Shown here one piece after another: positions 48,940 to 57,526 of a stretch of 64,000 nt of DNA. The position numbers and the translations under genes were made by a program. The notes beneath the pieces are model-generated. The model made no database searches. It saw nothing but the letters and a program-made list of their open reading frames with translations, and was not told the DNA's origin. The stretch is from Candidatus Saccharimonadota bacterium (GTDB lineage Bacteria; Patescibacteriota; Saccharimonadia; Saccharimonadales; Saccharimonadaceae), in NCBI GenBank assembly GCA_028286285.1, contig JAQBRV010000003.1:1-64000 (forward strand), read 5' to 3'. Position 1 is the stretch's first letter, and the number at the start of each line of letters is the position of its first letter.

Positions 48940-49437
48940 CTACTCAGACCCAGAGCTACTGCTACTCTGGGATTCGGACGTCGTGTTGAGTTGAATATTT
49001 GTAGAAGAGTAGGTGTGGGATGATTCAGTCGATTCCGCATTAACCGAAACGTCGATCTTCGTCGTGCCATTACTGTCCGTTATGGTTTTACTCACCGAAC
49101 CATTGTTCGGAATGTCTACTCTTTGATTATTGACTTCTAGTTGTGTCGTCGTGTTCGGGCTGCTACTGTTTGCGTGAGCATCAATACTCGTCTGGGTTGT
49201 CACTGACGAGGCAGCCTCGGGTACTAGCGCATCCAGAGGAGAGAGAGATTTTTGATTAGTAGACTCAGGGGTGTTCTGATAGTCCGGGGAAAAGAAATCG
49301 TAGGCACCAAGCACGGTAGCCGGAACAGTGAGCAATGCCAAAGTGCTCAGCAGTAAGAAGCGCCTGCCGTCGCCACTGGCAATATTTGTACTACCCATTT
49401 TAGAATAATTCTTGGTTGGCAAAAAATAGTTCCACAT
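48940..49437 (-). CDS. Secreted Ser/Thr/Asn-rich protein
   Basis: 165 residues. N-terminal TM or signal segment (about 26-45) after a 25-residue basic/polar head. The rest is low-complexity Ser/Thr/Asn, ending in a Ser-run. GGGAGG Shine-Dalgarno 8 nt before the ATG. Divergent from the LPNTA protein with a Crp-type palindrome between them. Extracellular spacer or mucin-like role is a guess. Confidence 0.6.
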   Translation of the reverse strand: MWNYFLPTKNYSKMGSTNIASGDGRRFLLLSTLALLTVPATVLGAYDFFSPDYQNTPESTNQKSLSPLDALVPEAASSVTTQTSIDAHANSSSPNTTTQLEVNNQRVDIPNNGSVSKTITDSNGTTKIDVSVNAESTESSHTYSSTNIQLNTTSESQSSSSSGSE

Positions 49438-49502
49438 TTTCTTTTCCTCCCACTCAAACTCACCGAACTACTTTAAGCATATACGCAAAAAAACGATCGG
49501 TA

Positions 49503-49518
49503 TGTGAAAATTCTCACA
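49503..49518. promoter_or_regulatory. Perfect Crp-type operator between divergent surface genes
   Basis: TGTGA-AAATTC-TCACA, exact match to the TGTGA-N6-TCACA consensus, extended to TATGTGA/TCACATA (49501-49520). Its centre is about 40 nt before the transcription start predicted from CATAAT (49538-49543) of the plus-strand gene, the class II activator distance. Confidence 0.7.
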
Positions 49519-49651
49519 TAAAAACGATTTCGTATAGCATAATCCTCTTCTAGTGGACTACTGTTTTTGCTCTGTATTTCTTACTATTGCTATATCAAAA
49601 TATTGGGAGTATAACGAAAATATATCAACTTTAATACGGGAGGGTATTAAA

Positions 49652-50209
49652 ATGAAATGGTACATGCGAGGTATAATGGCGTTATTAATGGGTATTGGTA
49701 TGGTTGCATCGGGAGGGGCAGACAGGGCATCGGCAATTGACTGCAGCGGAGCAATTATCAATCCCGGTCCTGGCTCCACGAACACAATAGAATGTGTGAA
49801 TGCCAGTACCGTGCACGTAACCTGCACAAATAATATCAACGTTGTAACAAGTAGTACTCAGACTGCTGGGTCGGGAGGTGGCATAAGCTCGGGTAATACC
49901 AACGCTGGCAATGTCATTACCGGTAATGCTACTAACGAAAATGGACAAGTCGTTCAAATCGGTGCTGCCTGCGTGACACAGCCCGCATCACAGACAACAA
50001 GCCCCAACATGCCCACTACATCGTCGGTGGCAGCAACTCCAGGTCCTAGTACTGTGATGCCGACTTCAAGAGTAGTAGCCGCACTTCCAAACACAGCCAG
50101 TAATTCGCTAACTGATGTTATCCTGCTTGGAGTGATATCTCTAGCTGGCATGCTTGGTATTTCACGAGTTGGTGTTGAACTATATCATCGGTTAGCGCTC
50201 AAGTGGTGA
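49652..50209 (+). CDS. Secreted SG-repeat protein with LPNTA sorting signal
   Basis: 185 residues from the ATG at 49652 (GGGAGG upstream; a longer frame has no ribosome site). Signal peptide (about 1-28, cleavage near ASA). One SG-type stretch GGGISSGNTNAGNVITGNAT, Thr/Ser/Pro linker, then LPNTA (145-149), a hydrophobic helix (about 155-175) and a short tail with Arg/His/Lys. That is a cell-wall sorting signal with Ala at the last position. The sortase gene begins 4 nt after its stop. Four Cys. Confidence 0.8.
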   Translation: MKWYMRGIMALLMGIGMVASGGADRASAIDCSGAIINPGPGSTNTIECVNASTVHVTCTNNINVVTSSTQTAGSGGGISSGNTNAGNVITGNATNENGQVVQIGAACVTQPASQTTSPNMPTTSSVAATPGPSTVMPTSRVVAALPNTASNSLTDVILLGVISLAGMLGISRVGVELYHRLALKW

Positions 50210-50213
50210 GCGT

Positions 50214-50822
50214 ATGCAAAACGAACACACACTAATCCGTCAGGTTCGTTTTACTGTAAGTATTGGTGTACTGTATATCTTAACTCTTGGAATAGGCTGG
50301 TACGCATTACGCCCACCGTCATTTGTTCAGCATACAGCCTACGCAAGTACAGTTACGAAAGCTATGGAAGCAGCAGCCGATCTTTCAGAGCCTCGTATGA
50401 TATCGGGTCAGCCTATCCGGGTTGTTATTGCCGAATCTGGTATCGATTTACCGGTTGATGAGGGCGTCTATAACAGTACTGATGGTTCATGGACACTCAG
50501 TGAAAGTCACGCCCAATATGCTACGTTGACAAGCTTAGCTAACGACCACTCGGGTAATACGTTTATCTACGGCCACGGGACCGATCAAGTACTTGGTGCG
50601 CTCGCAAACGTGCCACCTGCTGTCGGCAGTAGCGCGCTTATTTACACAAGTAACGGTCATGTCTTCTCGTATAGCTTCCGGGATCTCGTTGCGATATTGC
50701 CCGAAGACACTTCTATTTTTGACTACCAAGGACCGCCAATGCTTACCATTCAAACCTGCACCGGCGCCGTGAGTGAATGGCGAACGATGTTTCATTTTAC
50801 GTTTAATGAGGTGGTGCAATGA
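50214..50822 (+). CDS. Sortase (class E/F-like)
   Basis: 202 residues: N-terminal TM anchor (about 15-33), sortase beta barrel with His121 (IYGHGTD), Cys182 (LTIQTCTG) and Arg190 (SEWRTMF), the complete catalytic triad. It cleaves between Thr and the next residue of the sorting signal and links the protein to peptidoglycan or pilin. Directly downstream of its probable substrate (LPNTA) and overlapping the glycosyltransferase gene by 4 nt. Sortases are uncommon in Patescibacteria but known in Saccharibacteria. Confidence 0.88.
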   Translation: MQNEHTLIRQVRFTVSIGVLYILTLGIGWYALRPPSFVQHTAYASTVTKAMEAAADLSEPRMISGQPIRVVIAESGIDLPVDEGVYNSTDGSWTLSESHAQYATLTSLANDHSGNTFIYGHGTDQVLGALANVPPAVGSSALIYTSNGHVFSYSFRDLVAILPEDTSIFDYQGPPMLTIQTCTGAVSEWRTMFHFTFNEVVQ

Positions 50823-51970
50823 TATTCGGATATTTGCTCATTCTTAGTGTTGTTGGAGGGGGGCTTTTCGCGCTCATTATCATCATTGGTGTTGCTCTGT
50901 TTGATATACAAAAAATTAGGAAACAACGGGTCGTAAACCGACATCCATACAGACGGCGCTATCGAGAGCGGCCGCTCGTGTCCGTCTTGGTCATGGCAAC
51001 GAGCAATCAACAAGCTATGAAGGACTGTCTAGTCAGCCTCGTGAAGAGTAAATATAAAAAGATCGAAATCATCATTGTTGATACGCTACCCCGCAGTAAG
51101 GTAAGGAGATTGGTTGAAGAGTACGTCCAGGCTGGCTTAACGGAAAGAATAGTTACCTTTACGACAAAGCGTTCCGAAGGAATGGCAGTGGTAGCCGCCT
51201 ATCGTCGCCATGGGAATGGTGAAATTATCACCATTATCGATGGGGTGAGTGTTGTCGAGCCACATATATTTAATCGCATCGTCTGGGAGTTTAATGCCGA
51301 CCAACGTATACGAGCCGTGGGTATCAATGACCAGCTCATACCCTCAATGAGTAGCATTCGGATACTTCAAACCTATGAAAACTTTTTTAGGAAATTATCG
51401 TCAAAAACAAAGAGTGCGTTTAACATTTCGCACGCAACACCTCATGTGAATATCGCGTATCGCAAGGATGCATTATTGACGAGTACATTCGGTCATAAAC
51501 AACACCGAACTGCATACGCCAGTGATGCAATTTTATATAGAGATGCAGCTAGTTCTTTGTATACTTCTTTGAGCGAACGGCTCCACTGGCAACGTATCAC
51601 AATCAACAATCTTATTGCTCATCGTTCACATTTTTTTACACTCGATACAAACTACTCAAAATTTGCAACGTGGGTATACCTGCCTTTTACAATTTACCTT
51701 GGTCTCGTTGCATTATTACTTCCCCTCTTGCTTGGCTACTTCATCTATCTTGTGGTAGAAGTCCGGCAACCATTATTGTTTATCCTCAGTTGGGTTGTCC
51801 TCGGTATTTTTCTGCTATTTGCGGTGTGGTCGGATGAACATCTAGGACGAAGGCGTAAACTCATATACAGCATCCTACTTCCTACTGCATTTGTTGCAGC
51901 ATACCTTCTATCGCTCTTGCAACTATTCGCGACTGTCGGTGTTATAGCCAGTTTACGAAGACACCACTAA
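50819..51970 (+). CDS. Membrane glycosyltransferase-like protein (GT2)
   Basis: 383 residues: N-terminal TM (about 5-25), GT-A-like domain with PLVSVLVMATSNQQAMKDCLVSL and IIIVDTLPRSK, ITIIDGVSVV at the DxD position (only one Asp kept), LHWQR-type C-terminal motif resembling QxxRW, and three C-terminal TM helices. Similar to processive GT2 synthases of chitin/hyaluronan type but with a degenerate DxD. May decorate the surface proteins or make a surface glycan; activity uncertain. Overlaps the sortase stop. Confidence 0.75.
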   Translation: MIFGYLLILSVVGGGLFALIIIIGVALFDIQKIRKQRVVNRHPYRRRYRERPLVSVLVMATSNQQAMKDCLVSLVKSKYKKIEIIIVDTLPRSKVRRLVEEYVQAGLTERIVTFTTKRSEGMAVVAAYRRHGNGEIITIIDGVSVVEPHIFNRIVWEFNADQRIRAVGINDQLIPSMSSIRILQTYENFFRKLSSKTKSAFNISHATPHVNIAYRKDALLTSTFGHKQHRTAYASDAILYRDAASSLYTSLSERLHWQRITINNLIAHRSHFFTLDTNYSKFATWVYLPFTIYLGLVALLLPLLLGYFIYLVVEVRQPLLFILSWVVLGIFLLFAVWSDEHLGRRRKLIYSILLPTAFVAAYLLSLLQLFATVGVIASLRRHH

Positions 51971-52003
51971 AAATGAGCATCCCATACAAGGATGCTCATT
52001 TTT
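51969..52003 (+). terminator. Terminator after the sortase/glycosyltransferase operon
   Basis: AAAATGAGCATCC-CATACA-AGGATGCTCATTTTT, strong stem with T-run. Confidence 0.9.
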
Positions 52004-52022
52004 CTGTGTGAGACACTGACGG

Positions 52023-52292
52023 CTACGCTGGGGTTGAGCTACTTCGACCTGTAATGAGCTTCCATACCCACAGTGCAACAACAGCACCAATCACGGCGAC
52101 GATAAAGCTCCAGATATTGAAGCCGGTGACGCCTTCTGTGCCAAAGAGACTCATGATGAAGCCTCCCAGCAGACCGCCGACGATGCCGACGATGATGTTA
52201 CCGAGCAGCCCTTGCTGCGCGTTGGTACCCGCGATCATGGATGCTATCCACCCTGCGAGTCCACCGAGTACGATCCAACCTATGATTCCCAT
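52023..52292 (-). CDS. GlsB/YeaQ/YmgE-family small membrane protein
   Basis: 89 residues, three TM helices with glycine-rich faces (IGWIVLGGLAGWIASMIAG, NIIVGIVGGLLGGFIM, VAVIGAVVALWVWKLI). The family (transglycosylase-associated) is stress-induced in many bacteria but biochemically undefined. AAAGGAGG Shine-Dalgarno and TATAAT at 52327-52332. Lies just downstream of dnaK. Confidence 0.9.
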   Translation of the reverse strand: MGIIGWIVLGGLAGWIASMIAGTNAQQGLLGNIIVGIVGGLLGGFIMSLFGTEGVTGFNIWSFIVAVIGAVVALWVWKLITGRSSSTPA

Positions 52293-52385
52293 ATTTGTTC
52301 CTCCTTTGGTTAACCTGTGTACTACTATTATAGTCCTTTTTAAAAAAGAAAAATAGATTTTTTTGTAGGCACCCTTACTCGGATT

Positions 52386-54290
52386 TTACTTTTTTTTGTC
52401 TTCGTCGATAACTTCACCCTCGACTGGTTCGTCTGAGCTGTTGTCAGATTGGCCGTCCTCCGCTGAGGTTTCGGCGGTTGAGTCTGCCTGCGCAGACTCA
52501 TACATCTTGGCGCCGATTGGCATGATGGCGTCGTTCAAAGCTTTGGTCGCAGCTTCGAGCTCTTCTTTGTCATCGGCATCTTTATGCTTTTTGGCTTCTT
52601 CAACCGCGTCTTTGATAACCTTAGTATCTTCTTCGGAGATCTTATCCTTATATTCGTCGGGCATCTTTTCGGCTTGGTAAATCGTATTTTCTAACGTATT
52701 ACGAGCATCGACAGCTTCACGCTTTTTCTTGTCTTCGTCGGCGTGGGCTTCGGCCTCTTTTTGGGCTTTTTCGATGTCTTCTTTGCTCATATTACCGCTA
52801 TCTTGGATGGTAACGGAGTTTTCCTTACCAGTTCCCTTGTCTTTGGCAGTCACATTCAGGATACCATTGGCATCCAGACTGAACGTCACTTCAATTTGCG
52901 GAACGCCGCGAGGCGAAGGAGCGATACCGTCAAGGATAAAGCGACCGAGCGACTTGTTGTCGGCGCTCATTTCACGCTCACCTTGCAGGACGTGAATCTC
53001 AACCTGCGGCTGGTTATCGGCGGCCGTACTAAAAGTTTCTGATTTGCTGGTTGGAATGGTACTGTTACGTTCAATCAATTTCGTCGTCACGCCCCCCATG
53101 GTTTCGATACCAAGTGAGAGTGGGGTCACATCGAGAAGGAGCACGTCTTTGACGTCGCCGGCTAGCACGCCACCTTGAATGGCGGCACCAATCGCCACCA
53201 CTTCGTCAGGGTTAACGCCCTTCAGCGGGTCTTTACCAAAAATAGCTTTAACTTTTTCAACGACGGCTGGCATGCGAGTCATGCCGCCGACCAGGACGAT
53301 CTCGTCGATGTCCTTTGCGGTCAGTCCGGCATCCTTTAATGCTTTTTCAACCGGGCCAGCCACGCCGTCGATCAGGTCTTTGACGAGATCCTCTAGCTTA
53401 GAGCGAGTCAGTTTGTACTCAAAGTGTTTTGGACCATCAGCATCGGCAGTAATAAAGGGTAAGTTAATTTCGTACTCTGGCGTGCTGGAAAGCTCTTTTT
53501 TGGCCTTTTCGGCTTCGTCCTTCAGGCGCTGCATAGCCGCTTTGTCACTCTTTAGATCAATACCTTCATTTTGTTTAAAGACATCAATAAAGTGGTTGAC
53601 GATGCGGTTGTCGAAATCTTCACCACCAAGGTGCGTATCACCGTTGGTCGATTTTACCTCAAAGACACCATCTCCTAGCTCAAGAATAGACACGTCAAAG
53701 GTACCGCCACCAAGGTCGAAGACGGCGATCTTTTCGTCTTTTTTACTCTCGAGACCATAGGCAAGTGCTGCCGCAGTCGGTTCGTTGATAATACGCTTAA
53801 CTTCGAGGCCAGCAATTTTACCAGCGTCTTTAGTGGCTTGCCTCTGCGAGTCATCGAAGTACGCAGGCACGGTAATAACCGCTTCGGTGACTGGTTCGCC
53901 GAGGAATGCTTCGGCATCGGCCTTAATCTTTGAAAGAATCATAGCCGAAACTTCTTCTGGTGAGTAATCCGTATCACCCATCTTGACGGCCACACCACCG
54001 TCTTTTTTGACGATCTCGTACGGCATGATGTCGTGATCTTTTTGAACTTCTTTGTCGCCAAATTTACGGCCGATCAGGCGCTTCACACCATAGATAGTGT
54101 TTTTGGCATTCGTGACGCGTTGACGCTGAGCTACTTGCCCGACCAGGCGATCACCTTTTTTGTTGATGGCGACCACACTTGGTGTGGTGCGATTACCTTC
54201 AGCGTTTGCAATCACTTCAGGTTTGCCGGCTACCATGTAGGCCACGGCGCTGTTGGTCGTACCAAGGTCGATGCCAATAATTTTACCCAT
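52386..54290 (-). CDS. dnaK: Chaperone protein DnaK
   Basis: 634 residues. Nucleotide-binding domain starts [19 protein letters not shown], with [14 protein letters not shown] and [15 protein letters not shown]; substrate domain with [17 protein letters not shown]; acidic C-terminal tail ending EDKKK. Main Hsp70. AAAAGGAGAG Shine-Dalgarno. CIRCE-controlled TACAAT promoter 83 nt upstream of the ATG; separate from hrcA-grpE but adjacent. Confidence 0.98.
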   Translation of the reverse strand: MGKIIGIDLGTTNSAVAYMVAGKPEVIANAEGNRTTPSVVAINKKGDRLVGQVAQRQRVTNAKNTIYGVKRLIGRKFGDKEVQKDHDIMPYEIVKKDGGVAVKMGDTDYSPEEVSAMILSKIKADAEAFLGEPVTEAVITVPAYFDDSQRQATKDAGKIAGLEVKRIINEPTAAALAYGLESKKDEKIAVFDLGGGTFDVSILELGDGVFEVKSTNGDTHLGGEDFDNRIVNHFIDVFKQNEGIDLKSDKAAMQRLKDEAEKAKKELSSTPEYEINLPFITADADGPKHFEYKLTRSKLEDLVKDLIDGVAGPVEKALKDAGLTAKDIDEIVLVGGMTRMPAVVEKVKAIFGKDPLKGVNPDEVVAIGAAIQGGVLAGDVKDVLLLDVTPLSLGIETMGGVTTKLIERNSTIPTSKSETFSTAADNQPQVEIHVLQGEREMSADNKSLGRFILDGIAPSPRGVPQIEVTFSLDANGILNVTAKDKGTGKENSVTIQDSGNMSKEDIEKAQKEAEAHADEDKKKREAVDARNTLENTIYQAEKMPDEYKDKISEEDTKVIKDAVEEAKKHKDADDKEELEAATKALNDAIMPIGAKMYESAQADSTAETSAEDGQSDNSSDEPVEGEVIDEDKKK

Positions 54291-54372
54291 ATTTTACTCT
54301 CCTTTTGTTAGAAATGTATCAAGTTATATAGTCTTATTCTAGCAGTCTAGCAGGTAGATTGCCAATACCTCC

Positions 54373-54411
54373 ATTGTAATTAAACTAGCACTCTCGTGTC
54401 AAGAGTGCTAG
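54373..54411 (-). promoter_or_regulatory. CIRCE operator and promoter for dnaK
   Basis: CTAGCACTC-N9-GAGTGCTAG (54385-54411), with further pairing outwards (AAA/TTT). TACAAT (54373-54378, minus strand) lies 6 nt downstream. The hairpin also follows the grpE stop, so it may end that transcript. Confidence 0.88.
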
Positions 54412-54427
54412 TTTAATGTTATACCCG

Positions 54428-54892
54428 TTATCGACGGGTGACTTTTACCATTGCGTGGCGGATCGGTTGCCCGCCAAGGATGTAGCCAGCCTGGAGTTCT
54501 TCAGCAATGATTTCCTTGTCGCCTTCAGCGTCTTCGTCAAACTGAATCGCCTCGTGTAAATCGGGATTAAACTCTGCCCCCGGCTTGGCTTCAATGCGTC
54601 GCAGGTTAAGGCCTTCGAGCGATTTTTCAAGATTTTTTACAAGACCTGCAATCCCGAGTGCCCATTTGTTATCTTTGAGCTCCTCGGGTGTATGGACGAT
54701 GGCTCGTTCGATATTATCAATGACCGGCAGAAGCTTTAAAATAGCCGCCGCTTGGCCGTGGGTATAGGTGGCGGCTTTGTCGGCTTCGCTGCGCTTACGA
54801 TAATTCTCAAAGTCAGCGCGCGTGCGCTGAAGGTCGTGGGTTAGTTCACCGACCTGCTGTTCGAGTTCAAGTTGTTTTTTACTCTTGGCCAT
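54428..54892 (-). CDS. grpE: Nucleotide exchange factor GrpE
   Basis: 154 residues: N-terminal coiled coil (KKQLELEQQVGELTHDLQRTR), then the GrpE core with DFENYRKRSEAD, LLPVIDNIERAI and the beta-wing end EELQAGYILGGQPIRHAMVKV. Releases ADP from DnaK. Short N-terminus compared with E. coli (197 aa). Starts 3 nt after hrcA. Confidence 0.96.
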   Translation of the reverse strand: MAKSKKQLELEQQVGELTHDLQRTRADFENYRKRSEADKAATYTHGQAAAILKLLPVIDNIERAIVHTPEELKDNKWALGIAGLVKNLEKSLEGLNLRRIEAKPGAEFNPDLHEAIQFDEDAEGDKEIIAEELQAGYILGGQPIRHAMVKVTRR

Positions 54893-54895
54893 CGA

Positions 54896-55603
54896 TTACA
54901 GTACCTCTTCCAGCATGGCACCAGCGTGGCGCACGAGGCGCATGACACGGCCATAGCTCTGACGAGTTGGACCAAGCACGCCTATGTAGCTTTTGTCCGA
55001 ATATGGCGAGCTAAATCGACTAATGATCAGTGTCGCGCCACTGGTTCGCCCGATTGGGTTTTCGCTGCCGATAAAGACATTGAGTGGTTCGTTGGGTGCT
55101 GCCTCACGCAGCCACGGTTCAAGATTATCGAGCAGTCGCGCCACACCCTGAGCGTGATTACCCTGCATAAACTCTGGCTGGGAAAAAAGATTGCCAATGC
55201 CACCCAGATACAGCTCATCACCAATCGTGGCGAGACCAAGATTTTGGGTAAGGTCGACGAGACTGTCGACGGCACTCCGGATTGCCCGGTCTGCCCTGTC
55301 ACCATGTGTGTTCACCCGGGCATCAATCGCTCTCGCACTGCGATCGAGGAGCATCGGGTTGGCATCGTGTGATTCGGTAAGTGAATTGACATAGCAGCGA
55401 TAACCTTGATCGGTTGGGATACGACCAGCGCTGGTATGCGGCTGAGTAATGAAACCGAGCTCTTCAAGTTTTACCATTTCAGCGCGGATAGTCGCACTCG
55501 ACACATTAAAAAGCTTGGCGAGGGTCACACTACCAACTGGCACGGCGATCTCCGCGTACTGTTCGATAATGGCCGCTAGTATTTGTATCTGACGCTCTGT
55601 CAT
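54896..55603 (-). CDS. hrcA: Heat-inducible transcription repressor HrcA, short form
   Basis: 235 residues from the ATG at 55603, 6 nt behind TATAAT (55610-55615); a 10-residue upstream extension would start before the promoter. Winged HTH TERQIQILAAIIEQYAEIAVPVGSVTLA...SSATIRAEMVKLEELGFI is clear. The GAF-like and dimerisation part is shorter than in B. subtilis (343 aa). It binds CIRCE and is controlled by chaperone availability. First gene of hrcA-grpE, with its own CIRCE. Confidence 0.94.
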   Translation of the reverse strand: MTERQIQILAAIIEQYAEIAVPVGSVTLAKLFNVSSATIRAEMVKLEELGFITQPHTSAGRIPTDQGYRCYVNSLTESHDANPMLLDRSARAIDARVNTHGDRADRAIRSAVDSLVDLTQNLGLATIGDELYLGGIGNLFSQPEFMQGNHAQGVARLLDNLEPWLREAAPNEPLNVFIGSENPIGRTSGATLIISRFSSPYSDKSYIGVLGPTRQSYGRVMRLVRHAGAMLEEVL

Positions 55604-55609
55604 GCTTTC

Positions 55610-55649
55610 ATTATAACAAATTTTGGCACTCATTCAACTCGAGTGCTAA
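55610..55649 (-). promoter_or_regulatory. CIRCE operator and leaderless promoter for hrcA-grpE
   Basis: TTGGCACTC-N9-GAGTGCTAA (55623-55649) and TATAAT (55610-55615, minus strand) 7 nt downstream, 6 nt before the hrcA ATG. The operator overlaps the gmk stop codon. Confidence 0.9.
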
Positions 55650-56362
55650 ATATCGCGGCGGCGAATATCCTCGAGCAAATCACGGGCAGCTAGGCGAGCC
55701 TCATCATCTTGGCGTACAAACGTATTCGGCCGATGGGCAATATCATCGACAGCGCCGATCGCCCGCTCCAGATCGTCATTAATAATAATATGGAAATATG
55801 CGACACCGAGTGCGTGTTCGAGCTCATCGATCGCGATTGCACGGCGCGCCGGCAACTCACGCTCAAAAGCTTCTTCCGACGTATAGCGCGCTTCGAGGCG
55901 CTGACGCCATGATTGGTAATCCGGTGGCACAACAAAGATAGCCCGTACCGCTTCACCGACGACTGCCCGAAATGCAGCGATACCGTTAGTGTCGATATCT
56001 CCGAGAGCGATTTTATTCTCGGCGTAGGCTTTCCTAAACTCCGCCAGACTGGTGCCATAATAATTCTGTCCGAATTTGTTAATCTCAATCAATTCATGGT
56101 TTTCAAGCAGCGCAGCCATCTCAACTTCCGTCACGAAGTGATATTCACGACCGTTTTGTTCGAGCACGCCGTTATTCTCGCGCGGTGGTCGGGTGGTGTG
56201 CGTGATGATGGAATGATAGTCGGGATTTTCAAGCAAGCGAGCCTGGATGGTGTCTTTACCGGCACCGGAAATACCAACGAGCAAGGCAATTTTAGTATCG
56301 TTCAAAAATTCGATGGCTGAAGTGGGCGGCATGTAGGTATCAACGTACTGTTCTAAATTCAT
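55646..56362 (-). CDS. gmk: Guanylate kinase-like protein
   Basis: 238 residues. P-loop GISGAGKDTIQARLL (most GMP kinases have Lys-Ser/Thr where this has Lys-Asp-Thr), GMP-binding TTRPPRENN...REYHFVTEVEM, and a lid region with YTSEEAFERELPARRAIAIDEL. Longer than E. coli Gmk (207) by an N-terminal extension and a C-terminal tail. Phosphorylates GMP to GDP if the P-loop change is tolerated. TAGAAT 5 nt before the ATG (leaderless). Its stop overlaps the hrcA CIRCE. Confidence 0.85.
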   Translation of the reverse strand: MNLEQYVDTYMPPTSAIEFLNDTKIALLVGISGAGKDTIQARLLENPDYHSIITHTTRPPRENNGVLEQNGREYHFVTEVEMAALLENHELIEINKFGQNYYGTSLAEFRKAYAENKIALGDIDTNGIAAFRAVVGEAVRAIFVVPPDYQSWRQRLEARYTSEEAFERELPARRAIAIDELEHALGVAYFHIIINDDLERAIGAVDDIAHRPNTFVRQDDEARLAARDLLEDIRRRDI

Positions 56363-56392
56363 ATCTCATTCTATCATTGTTTGAGCAGATAC

Positions 56393-57526
56393 CTATGCCG
56401 TACGGCGACGTGTCTTCTTGTATGCTTTGGTGATGCCGAATCGTCGATCAAACAGATCTCCCAGCCAAAAACCGAGCGTCAAGGCAACTGCAAGAGAGTA
56501 GAGCGGGATAGGTGTTTCGAACCATGATATCCGAAAAAAGCTATCTCTCAGACCCGCAAAGAACGGCTTTGTCTCACCATTGACCCGCACAGTCGTTTGC
56601 ACATAGGCTGTCTTGCCGTCTTTGTCGGTGAGCTTCAAGGTAATAGTATAAAGACCCGGATTGTCATATTGGAATGGCACCGTCTTATACCCATACGAGG
56701 TGAGGCTCAGGAGCGTATTTTCACTCCCATCACCCCAATCAATATTGAGCGCATAAGGTGGTGACCCGCCCCAGGTAATCACACCGAGGGTGTATTGTTT
56801 CTTTGGTTCAAATGATCGGGACATACATACCACCGCAACTCGTGGCACGTCACCACTCCGCGAAATCGTCGGTGCCTGATAGCTGTCACATGTCAGCAGG
56901 ACAGTCGGCAGCACCGGAGACACCAGAGACTCGGTACGGACGTTAACAGCTGCGCTGGTTGCCTGCTTCTCCTTGTCAACGATAGTAACGGTCACCGCAG
57001 GAGTATCGGGACCCGGCTGATTCAGGTCGTCGTAGTTTTTAGCTGTCAGCACATTAACACCGAGAGAAAGCTGCACCTGCAACACAAAAATACCTGCCGA
57101 TGTACAGATGGTTGAGCCGACGATAGAGGCATTACTGGATACGATTACGAACGTTTGAGGAGCGCAGGTACCACTGATCTGAACCGTTGGTTGGTAAGTC
57201 ATAGTGGCGCCATCTGTCGGTGAGGTAATGGTTGCCCCGACCGTTGGAGCAGCGCCCGGTACGACCGCACTGACAGTCACATCTTGGCTGACGGGCGGAG
57301 GAAGTGCTTGGGTGATATCGCGGCTAATATAGATAACCATGCCGACAATTGCCAGTATAAAAGCCAGGGCTAAATGCGATGTGTGGCGAGGATGAACGAT
57401 TTTACCAGTGTGACGATGGTGCACCAAGCGAAACGAACGCAACTTCGAACGACTGACCGCTAATTCGACTTTTTTAGACCGGCTAGGCTTTTTACTTATT
57501 TTTACGCTTTTTTGTTTTGTTGGCAT
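56393..57526 (-). CDS. Membrane-anchored surface protein with PKD-like domain
   Basis: 377 residues: very basic N-terminus (about 1-48), TM (about 50-70), an Ig-like region with ITSPTDGATMTYQPTVQISG (about 100-185), a PKD domain with NIDWGDGSENT and YDNPGLYTITLKLTDKDG (about 255-320), a second TM (about 340-360) and a basic tail. Both ends cytoplasmic, domains outside. Overlaps the upstream DUF916-like gene by 35 nt, so operonic. Probably a structural partner of the adjacent surface proteins. Confidence 0.78.
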   Translation of the reverse strand: MPTKQKSVKISKKPSRSKKVELAVSRSKLRSFRLVHHRHTGKIVHPRHTSHLALAFILAIVGMVIYISRDITQALPPPVSQDVTVSAVVPGAAPTVGATITSPTDGATMTYQPTVQISGTCAPQTFVIVSSNASIVGSTICTSAGIFVLQVQLSLGVNVLTAKNYDDLNQPGPDTPAVTVTIVDKEKQATSAAVNVRTESLVSPVLPTVLLTCDSYQAPTISRSGDVPRVAVVCMSRSFEPKKQYTLGVITWGGSPPYALNIDWGDGSENTLLSLTSYGYKTVPFQYDNPGLYTITLKLTDKDGKTAYVQTTVRVNGETKPFFAGLRDSFFRISWFETPIPLYSLAVALTLGFWLGDLFDRRFGITKAYKKTRRRTA

